Notes under the pieces: generated by a model
Databases searched by the model: none
The model's input: only the letters and a program-made list of their open reading frames with translations
Told to the model about the DNA's origin: nothing
Position numbers and translations under genes: made by a program
Assembly (NCBI RefSeq): GCF_030409905.1
Contig: NZ_JAUFQT010000001.1
Coordinates: 2,459,001-2,523,000 of the forward strand
Source: Echinicola jeungdonensis
GTDB taxonomy: Bacteria > Bacteroidota > Bacteroidia > Cytophagales > Cyclobacteriaceae
DNA length: 64,000 nt
Direction: 5' to 3'
Shown: positions 9,450 to 18,945 of the stretch, in pieces
How positions within the stretch are numbered: position 1 is the first letter of the stretch
Layout of the letters: the number at the start of each line of letters is the position of its first letter

Positions 9450-9457
9450 CAAATATA
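9450..9457 (-). promoter_or_regulatory. Candidate -7 box for trxA
   Basis: Minus-strand TATATTTG, an exact TAnnTTTG match, predicting a leader of roughly 25 nt before the ATG at 9419. No clear -33 element. Confidence 0.5.
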
Positions 9458-9566
9458 ATACTCTAAAGTATTTTGGGATTCTTTTAGTTCCTTGAATCCC
9501 AAAATTATTTTTGGAATTGGGGTAAAACAAAGTCGGTCAAACCTTAGAATCCCTTGTTTTTTTGAC

Positions 9567-12200
9567 TTAAATGATTTTACAAACCACCTCGGGAAGTGCT
9601 TCCAGTTCCTTGATCATTTCATTGGAAGGATCTATGGTGTATTTTTTAGACATTAAATCAAGGGCAATTTCCTCTTTTCTATCAGTAATATTGATAAATA
9701 GTTTGGCTTCACCTTTGTATTTACTGGTTATAGATTCAAGCCTTTCCATAAATTCCAAAGTTAAATCATCCAATTCAACATTAAGCCGCAGGCCTTTGAT
9801 CATTTTGCTTCGGACCTCATTGAGCAACATGATATTGTTGACCTTGAATTCCAATTCATCCTCCCTCCATTTTTTGGAATGAACTGAGCCAGTAAAGTAA
9901 AGGAACCAGCCAGTCATAAAGTATTCTTTGTACTTAATATAATCTTCTCCAAAGAAAAAGAAAGTATGCCCTCCTTGATAATCCTCTACTGTTAGGGTGC
10001 CGAAAGGATTGCCGTTTTTGGTGGTCCTATGAGCAAATGAAGTGACCACTCCAGCCGCTTTTATATTTTCTCCCTTCGTCTTTAGGGCTTCCAAATTGGA
10101 AAATTCCGATAGGGGAGTGTTGGTGAAGGATTCAAATTCTACTTTGAATTGGTCCAATGGGTGGCCGGAGATATAAAGGCCCACTACTTCTTTTTCAATG
10201 TTTAATTGCTGCAATTGAGAAAAGGGTTCCAATGGAGCAATAGTAGGCATGGGAACCTCCATTCCTTCCCCTCCTCCAAACAAAGAAACCTGTGAGCTTT
10301 CTGCTTCCTGGGCTTTCTTTTGAGCATATTTCACAGCCTTTTCCAGCAATGTTGCATCATTTTCATGGGCTTCCAGGTATAATCTGCGGTGATGATCAGG
10401 GAAACAATCAAAGCCTCCGGCCATGGCAAGGGATTCCAGGGTCTTTTTATTCACCGCCCTAAGGTTTACCCTTTGGGTAAAGTCAAAGATATCTTTGTAC
10501 GGCCCATTTTCCATCCTTTCTTCAATGATGGAATGTACAGCAGCACCCCCAGCACCTTTAATGGCCGCCAGACCAAAACGGATTTGTCCTTCCTGGTTTA
10601 CGGTAAACCCTTCCTTTGATTCATTGACATCCGGCCCCAATACTTGAATGCCCATACGCTTACACTCTTCCATGAAGAAAGTTACCTGAGAGATGTCATT
10701 CATATTATTACTCAGGACCGAGGCCATATATTCTGCAGGATAATGCGCTTTTAAGTAAGCAGTTTGATAGGCTACCCAGGCATAACAGGTGGAGTGGGAC
10801 TTGTTAAAGGCATAAGAAGCAAAGGCCTCCCAGTCTTTCCAGATTTTTTCGAGTTTGGTTTTGTCATGTCCTTTTTCGGCTGCCTGGTTGATGAACTTGG
10901 GCTTCATCTTATCCAATACATCCCGGAGCTTTTTACCCATGGCTTTACGGAGTACATCAGCCTCACCTTTGGAAAAGCCTGCCAACTTCTGGGACAAAAG
11001 CATCACCTGCTCCTGGTAAACGGTAATCCCATAAGTTTCCTTGAGGTATTCTTCCATGTCCTCCAGGTCATAAGAGATAGGTTCCAGGCCGTGTTTCCGC
11101 TTAATAAAGCTAGGGATGTATTCCAATGGCCCCGGACGATAGAGGGCGTTCATGGCTATAAGATCAGCAAAAACTGTGGGTTTCAGCTCCCGCATGTATT
11201 TCTGCATACCGGGGGATTCATACTGGAAGATGCCGACAGTTTCGCCCCGCTGAAAAAGTTCATAGGTGCCCTGGTCATCAATGGGGAAATTTTCGGGGTA
11301 AAGTTCCTTCCCGTGCCTTTCCTTGACGATTTTTACGGCATCCTTGATCAGGGTAAGGGTCTTTAAGCCCAGGAAGTCCATTTTTAACAAGCCGGCATTT
11401 TCTACCACCGAGTTGTCAAACTGGGTGCAGTACATGTCTGAATCCTTGGCAAGGGCAACCGGGACAAATTTCGTTATATCATCCGGAGTGATGATCACCC
11501 CGCAGGCGTGAATTCCCGTGTTCCTTACTGAACCTTCCAGGATTTTAGCTTGGTTAATGGTTTTGGCCAGGTCATCATTGCCTTTAGAAATACGGATCAG
11601 CTCATAAGCCTTGTCAATGTTCTCCTGATTGTTTTTAAGTTTATCGGCGAGCTTGCCACGGTCATTTGCCAGGCCAAATAGTGCTTTCAGCTTGATGTCC
11701 GGAACCAATTTTGCCAACCTATCGGCATCTGAAAGGGGTAAATCTAATGCCCTTGCGGTATCCCGGATAGCAGATTTAGCTGCCATGGTTCCATAGGTGA
11801 TGATTTGGGCGACCTGGTTGGCCCCGTATTTTTCGATCACATAGTCGATGACTTTTTGCCTTCCATGGTCATCAAAGTCAATATCGATATCGGGAAGGGA
11901 AACCCGGTCTGGGTTCAGGAATCTCTCAAAAAGGAGATCGTAACTGATGGGGTCAATGTCTGTAATTCCAATACAATAGGCTACAGCGGAACCGGCTGCA
12001 GATCCCCTTCCAGGTCCTACGGAAACGCCCATTTTCCGGGCCGCGGTTGTGAAATCCTGGACAATCAGGAAATATCCCGGGTACCCCGTATTGGCAATAA
12101 TGGATAGTTCAAAGTCTAACCTTTCCCGGATAACATCTGTAATCTCATTGTATCTCTTTTTTGCCCCCTCATAAGTTAAATGTCGCAGGAAGGCATTTTC
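9567..12200 (-). CDS. dnaE: DNA polymerase III alpha subunit, C-terminal part (frameshifted dnaE)
   Basis: Polymerase half of the replicative DNA polymerase III alpha subunit, in a different frame from the N-terminal half at 12176-13855. The frame is open back to the break at 12200-12204; the first Met inside it is at 12032 (MGVSVGPGRGSAAGSAVAY), in the middle of the palm domain. It holds the catalytic aspartates of PDIDIDF, the thumb and fingers (GIHACGVIITP, YRPGPLEYIP), tandem HhH/tau-binding region and an OB fold near the C terminus. Joined to the other half, the product is about 1,429 residues, normal for the fused Bacteroidota form. A lone polymerase fragment starting at 12032 would lack part of the active domain, so this is not a separate gene. 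Confidence 0.9.
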   Translation of the reverse strand, partial: ENAFLRHLTYEGAKKRYNEITDVIRERLDFELSIIANTGYPGYFLIVQDFTTAARKMGVSVGPGRGSAAGSAVAYCIGITDIDPISYDLLFERFLNPDRVSLPDIDIDFDDHGRQKVIDYVIEKYGANQVAQIITYGTMAAKSAIRDTARALDLPLSDADRLAKLVPDIKLKALFGLANDRGKLADKLKNNQENIDKAYELIRISKGNDDLAKTINQAKILEGSVRNTGIHACGVIITPDDITKFVPVALAKDSDMYCTQFDNSVVENAGLLKMDFLGLKTLTLIKDAVKIVKERHGKELYPENFPIDDQGTYELFQRGETVGIFQYESPGMQKYMRELKPTVFADLIAMNALYRPGPLEYIPSFIKRKHGLEPISYDLEDMEEYLKETYGITVYQEQVMLLSQKLAGFSKGEADVLRKAMGKKLRDVLDKMKPKFINQAAEKGHDKTKLEKIWKDWEAFASYAFNKSHSTCYAWVAYQTAYLKAHYPAEYMASVLSNNMNDISQVTFFMEECKRMGIQVLGPDVNESKEGFTVNQEGQIRFGLAAIKGAGGAAVHSIIEERMENGPYKDIFDFTQRVNLRAVNKKTLESLAMAGGFDCFPDHHRRLYLEAHENDATLLEKAVKYAQKKAQEAESSQVSLFGGGEGMEVPMPTIAPLEPFSQLQQLNIEKEVVGLYISGHPLDQFKVEFESFTNTPLSEFSNLEALKTKGENIKAAGVVTSFAHRTTKNGNPFGTLTVEDYQGGHTFFFFGEDYIKYKEYFMTGWFLYFTGSVHSKKWREDELEFKVNNIMLLNEVRSKMIKGLRLNVELDDLTLEFMERLESITSKYKGEAKLFINITDRKEEIALDLMSKKYTIDPSNEMIKELEALPEVVCKII

Positions 12201-13855
12201 CCCCTTTTACCTCCATCCTCATTGTCTTGCGGGTCTTGGAATTGCTCCGGGATATTAAACTTGGGTAGCAAAACCTCCCTGGCCAATTTGTAAGGTTCTA
12301 CCTTGTCAATAATTTCATTGGTGCAGGAAATGGCTTCCGGAAGGTCTGCGAAAAGCTTTTTCATCTCTTCCGGTGTTTTAATGTAGAATTCCTCATTAGG
12401 GAAGCCATACCTGAATTCCCGGCCTTTTTTTCCTATGTATTTTTTTGGTTTATCCACCTTTTCCCCATCCTTAACACAAAGCAGGATGTCGTGGGCTTTG
12501 GCGTCCGTTTTGGTGTTGTAATAGGTGTTATTGGCAGCAAAATATTTGACACCATACTTTTTAGCCAGTTTTAATAGTACTTCATTTACCTTTTCCTCTT
12601 CAGGGATTCCATGACGGTTGAGTTCCACATAAAAATCCTCCCCAAATTGCTCTTTCCACCAAACAAAGGCTTCCTCTGCTTGGGTTTCTCCAACGTTGAG
12701 GATCAAAATGGGTATTTCTCCCCAAAGGCCTCCAGTAGTTGCAATGATGTCATCTTTGTACTGGACCAATAATTCCTTGTCAATCCTGGGGACATAATAA
12801 AATCCCTGGGTATAAGCAAAGGATGCCAGTTTAGCCAGATTATGGTAGCCGGCTTTGTTTTTGGCCATTAGGACCGCCTGGAAACCATCATCCTTATTGG
12901 TTTTATTTTCGTGTTCCCGGCAGATATTGAACTCACATCCCACAATAGGTTTGATATTATTGGCCATGGCTTCCTTTACGAAATGGAAAGCAGCCATCAT
13001 ATTACCATGGTCGGTCATGGCAATGGCCGGCATATTGAATTCCTTTGCGCGGGCCACCATGGAGGGGATTTCCGATGTGGCCTGTAGGATAGAATATTGG
13101 GTATGGACATGCAGATGACTGAAAGGGACATCTTCCAGCTCACTAATGTCTGCTTTCTTTGCTTGTTTGATGATGTCCTGGGCAGCTTGCTTTTGGTTGT
13201 CTTGGGCTGCTGCAAAATTAGCGGCTTCCAGTTTGGGGGCCTCATATACCACCTCTTCCACTTTCACTCCTTTTTCAGGCGGCCAAACTTTTTGTGTGAT
13301 CAGTCCAAAGAAACACTTTGCAGTGGCGTCCACATCATAAGCGGCATCGTGGGCATCATCAAATCCTGCCTGGAATAGCTTTTTATGCAGTTCGGTCAGG
13401 GTAGGCCATTTGTACTTGCCTCCTTTACCTCCTGGAATGGCACAAAAATCAGTGGAAATGTCTTTGGTGTCCAGCTCCTTTTTTTCAAGGAGCTGCATGG
13501 GCAGCTCAGCCCTTAAAAATTCGGCTCCGCAGACATTAATATCAAACCCAATATTGTGGCCTACAAGGTACTGGGCTTTGTCTACATCCTTTTGGAATAT
13601 TTCCAAAACCTTTTTGAGTTCATGGCCTTCTTTTTGGGCCCTTTCGGTGGAAATGCCATGGACTTTCTCCGCATTGTAAGGAATGGTGAAACCTTCCGGT
13701 TTTACAATAAAATTATCACGGGACAGGAGTTTGCCCTTGGCATCATGAAGTTGCCAGGCCAACTGGACCAGCCGGGGCCAATTGTCCAGGTCGGTAAGCG
13801 GGGCATTATAATCCCGGGGTAAACCGGTGGTTTCGGTATCAAAAATAATATACAT
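12176..13855 (-). CDS. dnaE: DNA polymerase III alpha subunit, N-terminal part with proofreading exonuclease and PHP domain (frameshifted dnaE)
   Basis: N-terminal half of dnaE. Residues 1 to about 185 are a DnaQ-like DEDDh exonuclease with FDTETTGLP, HNIGFD and HDAAYDVDA, so all catalytic residues are present. From about 245 a PHP domain begins (FSHLHVHTQYS, then TDHGNM), followed by the start of the polymerase core. The frame ends at 12176 eight codons after a G5 run; adding one G restores continuous homology into the polymerase part. I chose ATG 13855 (MYIIFDTETTGLP) rather than the TTG two codons upstream. An exonuclease fused to DnaE is known from Bacteroidota, so no separate proofreading subunit would be needed. 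Confidence 0.9.
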   Translation of the reverse strand: MYIIFDTETTGLPRDYNAPLTDLDNWPRLVQLAWQLHDAKGKLLSRDNFIVKPEGFTIPYNAEKVHGISTERAQKEGHELKKVLEIFQKDVDKAQYLVGHNIGFDINVCGAEFLRAELPMQLLEKKELDTKDISTDFCAIPGGKGGKYKWPTLTELHKKLFQAGFDDAHDAAYDVDATAKCFFGLITQKVWPPEKGVKVEEVVYEAPKLEAANFAAAQDNQKQAAQDIIKQAKKADISELEDVPFSHLHVHTQYSILQATSEIPSMVARAKEFNMPAIAMTDHGNMMAAFHFVKEAMANNIKPIVGCEFNICREHENKTNKDDGFQAVLMAKNKAGYHNLAKLASFAYTQGFYYVPRIDKELLVQYKDDIIATTGGLWGEIPILILNVGETQAEEAFVWWKEQFGEDFYVELNRHGIPEEEKVNEVLLKLAKKYGVKYFAANNTYYNTKTDAKAHDILLCVKDGEKVDKPKKYIGKKGREFRYGFPNEEFYIKTPEEMKKLFADLPEAISCTNEIIDKVEPYKLAREVLLPKFNIPEQFQDPQDNEDGGKRGKMPSCDI

Positions 13856-14285
13856 AAGCAATCCTTGATTTTCGGGAATCTAAAATAGGGGTAAACTTTG
13901 GATTCTGCCAATGCCTTTCGAGGTTTTAGCCATTTAAATTTTTAGGGTAATACTATAGAAAATTGAGTCTTGCAAACCGATAATTATAGGTGATTTTTAA
14001 TGTTTGAATTTCCTTTTTTTCGCCAGGTTGGGTAGAATAGAATGTTGGGGTTTGGTGCTTGGTTGGATGGTTAAGTGGTTGATAAATAAGGGAAAATATA
14101 TTGAGTGCGCTTTTTTTGTGAATGTTTCAATCATGGCAATCTTGGTTTGTAAATGGCCCCGTGGCTTTTTTCTTAGGGGATTTTTTGTTATATTGAGATA
14201 TTGAATTTTGGAAGGAAAAAATTAACAAAAACATACTTGTGTATGATTTATTTTTAAATATTTTTAAATAAGTCATAATAATATT
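13856..14285. other. Intergenic region between divergent dnaE and the trehalose synthase gene
   Basis: About 430 bases with no convincing gene. A short plus-strand frame at 14004-14204 has no recognisable content. Just before the trehalose gene there is an exact tandem duplication of TTTTTAAATA (14251-14270). No clear TAnnTTTG box is placed for either gene. Presumably holds both promoters. Confidence 0.6.
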
Positions 14286-16457
14286 ATGGGAAAGACAATT
14301 ATTGTTTCAAACAGGTTGCCGGTTAGTTTAAGGCATAAAAACGGAAAATTCGAATTTAAACCCAGTGCTGGGGGGTTGGCAACTGGATTAGGATCAATTT
14401 ATAAAGAAGGGGAGAATATCTGGATAGGATGGCCGGGAAATGATGTAGCCGATGCCGAACAAAGGGCTGAAATTATTATCGAGTTACATGAACTAAAAAT
14501 GGCCCCAGTTTTTTTGACTAGCCGGGATATTGAGCAATTTTATGAGGGGTTTAGTAATGAAACCTTATGGCCGGCATTTCATTATTTTACTCAATATATT
14601 AATTATGATGAATCCCATTGGGAGGCTTATGTTAGGGTGAATGAAAAATTTTGTGAGGCCATTTTGAAAAAAGCAGATCCGGATGATACCATTTGGGTCC
14701 ATGATTACCAATTATTGCTTTTGCCTCAAATGTTAAGAGACCGATTGCCCAATGCCACCATTGCATTTTTTCAGCATATTCCGTTTCCTTCCTATGAAAT
14801 CATGAGAATGCTTCCCTGGAGGAAGGAAATTCTATCGGGAATGTGTGGGGCTGATTTAATAGGTTTTCATACCTATGATGATATGCGTCACTTTTTAAGT
14901 GCAGTAGGTAGGATTCTGGGTTTATCCAATGAAAGTGGATATATCCAGTCTGAGAACAGATTGATCAATGTAGATTCATTCCCTATGGGGATTGATTATA
15001 ATAAGTTTGCCAAGTCAGCAAAATCCAAAAAGACCAAGGACGTAGTAAAGAAATTCAAGGAGTTGTTGGGCAATCAAAAACTTTTACTGAGCATTGACAG
15101 ATTGGATTATTCTAAAGGTATCCCTCAGCGGATCAAGGCCTTTGATGATTTTTTAAGCAAAAATCCTGAATACCATGAAAAGGTATCCATGATAATGATA
15201 GTGGTTCCTTCCCGTGCGGGAGTTAAATCCTATATCGAATTGAAAGAGGAGATCGATACCTTGGTAGGCCGGATCAATAGTGATTATTCCACGCTCAATT
15301 GGGTGCCCATCCATTATTTCTATAGGAGTTTTCCTTTTGAAGAGTTAAGTGCTTTTTACAGTATGTCGGATATTGCCTTGGTGACCCCTCTTAGGGATGG
15401 AATGAATTTGGTATGTAAAGAATTTGTGGCCAGTAAAAGTGAAAATAACGGCGTATTGATACTTTCAGAAATGGCGGGTGCCAGTAAAGAGCTTCAGGAT
15501 GCCATTTTGGTCAACCCTAATAACCTGGCAGGGGTTTCAGATGCCATCAAACAGGCTTTGACTTTGGAAAAAAAGGAACAAAATGCCAGAATAAAATCCA
15601 TGCAGGATACCATTCAGCGTTATGATGTTTTCCAATGGGTTAAGGTGTTTATGGACCGCTTAGACCATGTGAAAAAAAGGCAATATGATCTGCAATCCAA
15701 AGAAGTGGATGCGGAGGTGATCTCTGAGCTTCATGGTTATTATCAGGAATCTAAAAAGCCCATCATCTTTTTGGATTATGATGGCACCTTGGTTGGGTTT
15801 AAAAACAAACCTGAAGATGCCTTTCCTGATAAAGAATTGAAAAACCTAATCGATAAGTTGACTAAAAAATCCCAAGTGGTGATTATCAGTGGACGGGATA
15901 AAGAAACCTTGGGCAACTGGTTTAAGGATCATGATGTGGACTTGATTGCAGAACATGGTGTTTGGCTTCATAAGAATGATGGGAAAAAGAAGTGGGAGCC
16001 TTATGCAGAAGTGGATGACAATTGGAAGCCAGATATCCGACAGGTAATGGAATATTATGTCCAGAGAACTCCGGGAGCTTTCATTGAGGAGAAGCATCAT
16101 TCTTTGGTGTGGCATTACAGGAAAGTAGAAAGTGGGCTTGGAGATTTGAGAATGAGGGAATTGTTCAGCCATTTGAAATATATGGCAAGGGGGCATAATC
16201 TCCAGGTTTTGGAAGGTAATATGGTATTGGAAATCAAAAGGCCCGATATAAATAAGGGCCGAGCTGCCTCATCCTTTTTGAAAGGTAATGGGTATGATTT
16301 TGTATTGGCCATTGGTGACGACTGGACTGATGAAGATACCTTTAAGGCCATGCCTAAAAACGCTTATAGCATTAGGGTAGGATATAGTTACACCCAGGCC
16401 AATTATAATATAAAAAGTCCAAAAGAAGTCAGGTACCTATTGAACAAATTGACTTAG
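14286..16457 (+). CDS. Bifunctional trehalose-6-phosphate synthase/phosphatase (OtsA-OtsB fusion)
   Basis: Makes trehalose in two steps from UDP-glucose and glucose-6-phosphate. Residues 1 to about 470 are a GT20 synthase: SNRLPVS and the GGLATGL loop at the N terminus, HDYQLLLLPQ, the donor-site IDRLDYSKG and the PLRDGMNLVCKEF segment. From about 490 a HAD phosphatase begins with the nucleophile motif FLDYDGTL, then ISGRDKETL and GDDWTDEDTF. Both active sites look intact. The 723-residue fused form is typical of Bacteroidota. ATG at 14286 is the only good start. It converges on a GH15 gene. Confidence 0.93.
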   Translation: MGKTIIVSNRLPVSLRHKNGKFEFKPSAGGLATGLGSIYKEGENIWIGWPGNDVADAEQRAEIIIELHELKMAPVFLTSRDIEQFYEGFSNETLWPAFHYFTQYINYDESHWEAYVRVNEKFCEAILKKADPDDTIWVHDYQLLLLPQMLRDRLPNATIAFFQHIPFPSYEIMRMLPWRKEILSGMCGADLIGFHTYDDMRHFLSAVGRILGLSNESGYIQSENRLINVDSFPMGIDYNKFAKSAKSKKTKDVVKKFKELLGNQKLLLSIDRLDYSKGIPQRIKAFDDFLSKNPEYHEKVSMIMIVVPSRAGVKSYIELKEEIDTLVGRINSDYSTLNWVPIHYFYRSFPFEELSAFYSMSDIALVTPLRDGMNLVCKEFVASKSENNGVLILSEMAGASKELQDAILVNPNNLAGVSDAIKQALTLEKKEQNARIKSMQDTIQRYDVFQWVKVFMDRLDHVKKRQYDLQSKEVDAEVISELHGYYQESKKPIIFLDYDGTLVGFKNKPEDAFPDKELKNLIDKLTKKSQVVIISGRDKETLGNWFKDHDVDLIAEHGVWLHKNDGKKKWEPYAEVDDNWKPDIRQVMEYYVQRTPGAFIEEKHHSLVWHYRKVESGLGDLRMRELFSHLKYMARGHNLQVLEGNMVLEIKRPDINKGRAASSFLKGNGYDFVLAIGDDWTDEDTFKAMPKNAYSIRVGYSYTQANYNIKSPKEVRYLLNKLT

Positions 16458-16492
16458 AATGTAAAAATGATTTTTTCAATATAAAAAATAGG

Positions 16493-16530
16493 GCTGATCG
16501 TAAACTTTAGAGTTAAGGTCAGCTTTTTTT
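16493..16530 (+). terminator. Terminator after the trehalose synthase/phosphatase gene
   Basis: GCTGA (16493-16497) pairs with TCAGC (16519-16523), with an inner AACT/AGTT stem, followed by a run of seven T. It sits 35 bases after the stop. Confidence 0.7.
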
Positions 16531-16574
16531 ATTGCCTGAATACTTTTGGGAAAACATTATTTGAAATTGAATTC

Positions 16575-16610
16575 AAAAAAAAGCTTTCCCTTAATGAGAA
16601 AGCCTTTTTT
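16575..16610 (-). terminator. Terminator of the GH15 gene
   Basis: On the minus strand GCTTTC (16598-16603) pairs with GAAAGC (16583-16588) and is followed by a long T run (16582 down to 16575). It lies just after the GH15 stop at 16626. Confidence 0.7.
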
Positions 16611-16625
16611 AAAATTGTGGTTTTT

Positions 16626-18452
16626 CTATAGGAAATTGGGTCTGTCCAATTTCAGTCCAATCCGGTAAGCGGCATTCATCAAGCCTACATGGCTATAAGC
16701 TTGAGGGAAATTGCCCCATTGACTTCCAGAATGTTGTTCTACATCTTCGGAAAACAAATTGAGGTGATTGCAGTGTTGAATCAAAGTTTCAAACCCTTCC
16801 ACAGCTTCATCCATTCTGTTGACACAGGCCAAAGCTTCAATGTACCAAAAAGCACAGATTAGGAAAGTGGTTTCAGGGACTCCGAAATCATCCATATGTT
16901 TGTAGCGGTAAAACAGATAATCTTTAGCCAAAAGATCCTTCTCCAACATTTTTAAATGATTGTTGGCCCTTTCAATGTCATTTCCAAAATATCCCATGGT
17001 AATCAATTGAAGGGTACTGGCATCCATGTTTTTTGTCCCAATTGCTTGGGCATAGGCTTTCATTTCCGGAACATAGCACGATTCAATTTTTTGTTTTGCT
17101 TCATGCTTAAGTTGGATGGCTTTGGACTTCATGCCTTCATCTTGGAGCCTTTCTGCAATTTTTATGGCTGCACAGGCTCCAGCCCAATGGAAAAGGAAAG
17201 TATAACAATGCTCCTGTTGAATATTTCTAAATTCCCACAGACCTGCATCCTTTTCATTCATGGTCTCTGAAATTTTATCCAGTAGATTATTGATAAAAGG
17301 TGCAGAATGGCTTTTTTCTGATTCTATAAACCTTTTATCAGCATACAGTGGTAATAAACTTACCAAGACCTGGCCGTATAAGTCATTTTGAATGTGAGTA
17401 AATGCTTGATTTCCAAAACGGACAGGTTTGTTGTCCAGGTAACCGGACAGATCACTCAGTTGCTCCTCCAATACAGCAGAGCCCGTAATGGAATACAGGG
17501 GTTGGTAACGTCCCCTGGAATTGGTGGGTAGATTTTGGATGTATTCAAAGTATCGTTCCAATTCCTGGAAATGACCAAGCGAATTGAATACATTAAGGGT
17601 ATAATAACTATCCCTGATCCAACAATAACGGTAATCCCAGTTTCTGGTGCTTCCAGGGGATTCCGGCAAGCTCGTGGTGGAAGCAGCGATGATGGCCCCA
17701 GTATCTTCAAACTGGTGTATTTTTAATACTAATGCTGACCTAACAACTAGGCGTTGATAGAAATGTGGGATACTGGTAGATTTGATCCATTCCCGCCAAT
17801 ATTGGGTGGTGGACTGTAAAAAGGTCTCAGCCGTTTTTTCCACTGCGGCTTCTAAGGGCCTTCCATAAGTGAAAAACAAATAGATGGGCCTTTGCAGACG
17901 AAAGGCCATGTCTTCCATGACATAATTGATGGAACAGTTGGTGGTCAGCCTAATTTCCTGTTCAGCTCCCAGATAATCAATATGATTACTGCTCATGGAA
18001 GGTTTTAAAACTTTGTTCCCTCTCTCGGTTACTGGACGGCAATTAATTTTAATCCGTGGTTCGCCCTTGATGGGTTCAATTTTTCTGATCACCATCAATG
18101 GTTTAAAATAGCGATCAAAATTGTGAAACCGCGGGGCAAAGTCCGTCACAGAATAGGAGTCACCATCTTCATCAAGGGTAATAGTAGTCTTAAGGATGTT
18201 GGTGTTTTCCAAGTATTCCTGTTTGGAGTTGAAGTCACCTTTTTCTGGGAGGATGGTAAATTCCCCTCCCTTTTTTCGGTCAAGCATCCCTCCAAAAACA
18301 AAGTCACTGTCAAATCGTGGAAAACAAAGCCAGCTAACGTTGGTGTTCTTTTCAATGTGGGCAATATAAGCACAGTTACCAATCAGCCCACTTTCATAAA
18401 GGTGTTTCTTCATCTTGTCTTTTTTGATTTCAAAAAAAAATTGATTGGCCAT
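16626..18452 (-). CDS. Glycoside hydrolase family 15 protein (glucoamylase/trehalase type)
   Basis: A 608-residue cytoplasmic protein with no signal peptide. The family hallmark NWDYRYCWIRDS lies near residue 290. Two candidate catalytic glutamates are visible, in GLWEFR and in SEDVEQHSGSQWGNFPQAYSH. GH15 members hydrolyse alpha-glucans, and some actinobacterial ones are trehalases. Its position tail-to-tail with the trehalose synthase makes a trehalose-degrading role plausible but unproven. A Met at codon 14 (18413, MKKHLYESGLIGN) is an alternative start that fits the usual family N terminus. Confidence 0.85.
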   Translation of the reverse strand: MANQFFFEIKKDKMKKHLYESGLIGNCAYIAHIEKNTNVSWLCFPRFDSDFVFGGMLDRKKGGEFTILPEKGDFNSKQEYLENTNILKTTITLDEDGDSYSVTDFAPRFHNFDRYFKPLMVIRKIEPIKGEPRIKINCRPVTERGNKVLKPSMSSNHIDYLGAEQEIRLTTNCSINYVMEDMAFRLQRPIYLFFTYGRPLEAAVEKTAETFLQSTTQYWREWIKSTSIPHFYQRLVVRSALVLKIHQFEDTGAIIAASTTSLPESPGSTRNWDYRYCWIRDSYYTLNVFNSLGHFQELERYFEYIQNLPTNSRGRYQPLYSITGSAVLEEQLSDLSGYLDNKPVRFGNQAFTHIQNDLYGQVLVSLLPLYADKRFIESEKSHSAPFINNLLDKISETMNEKDAGLWEFRNIQQEHCYTFLFHWAGACAAIKIAERLQDEGMKSKAIQLKHEAKQKIESCYVPEMKAYAQAIGTKNMDASTLQLITMGYFGNDIERANNHLKMLEKDLLAKDYLFYRYKHMDDFGVPETTFLICAFWYIEALACVNRMDEAVEGFETLIQHCNHLNLFSEDVEQHSGSQWGNFPQAYSHVGLMNAAYRIGLKLDRPNFL

Positions 18453-18945
18453 TGGGTCTGCGTTGAAGATAGTAAAAAATTAAAAATGTTTAAATATACT
18501 TACTGCCATTTTTACCGGGTCTAAATAGGCCGTATTGCAAGAAATGTGTCCATTTTGAACAAAAAATCCTCTGATTTTATGTTTTAAACCTGTTTTATCG
18601 ACTCTGGCTATCAAGTTTAATGCATCTGACAATAGATTAAATATCAAATTGGAAACCCCGAAATGTAGTAGAAAAATAAAATGACCCAATTTGAAAGATG
18701 TTTTAAAGGTTCTGTCTGGAAAGCATTTGTGTTAGGACACTTTTTTATTAAAGTCTGTCCTGCCCATCTGAAAAAGGGGAGTCACCTAAATAAAAATTAG
18801 AAAACCTTTGAAAAATTCCTAAGGGGTAAAATTCAGGATACCGTCATTATTTGCTATACTAACACAAGTTCCTTTTTCTCATTTTTTAAGGGAGGGATGG
18901 AGGCTTGATGAATAATAAGTGTGAAAATTCCAGAAATAAAGAGGT
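18453..18945. other. Intergenic region upstream of the GH15 gene
   Basis: About 490 bases without a credible gene on either strand. It should hold the GH15 promoter and the end of the rsmG transcript. I see no exact TAnnTTTG match in a useful position and no strong hairpin. Confidence 0.5.

Noticed and set aside
10764..11366. 200-codon plus-strand frame opposite dnaE
   Set aside because: Antisense shadow of the conserved polymerase domain; no family features and no promoter.
14004..14204. 66-codon plus-strand frame before the trehalose gene
   Set aside because: Low-complexity Trp/Phe/Cys-rich translation, typical of a chance frame in TTG/GG-rich DNA.
18123..18524. 133-codon plus-strand frame at the start of the GH15 gene
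   Set aside because: Overlaps conserved GH15 N-terminal coding sequence on the other strand and has no family resemblance.
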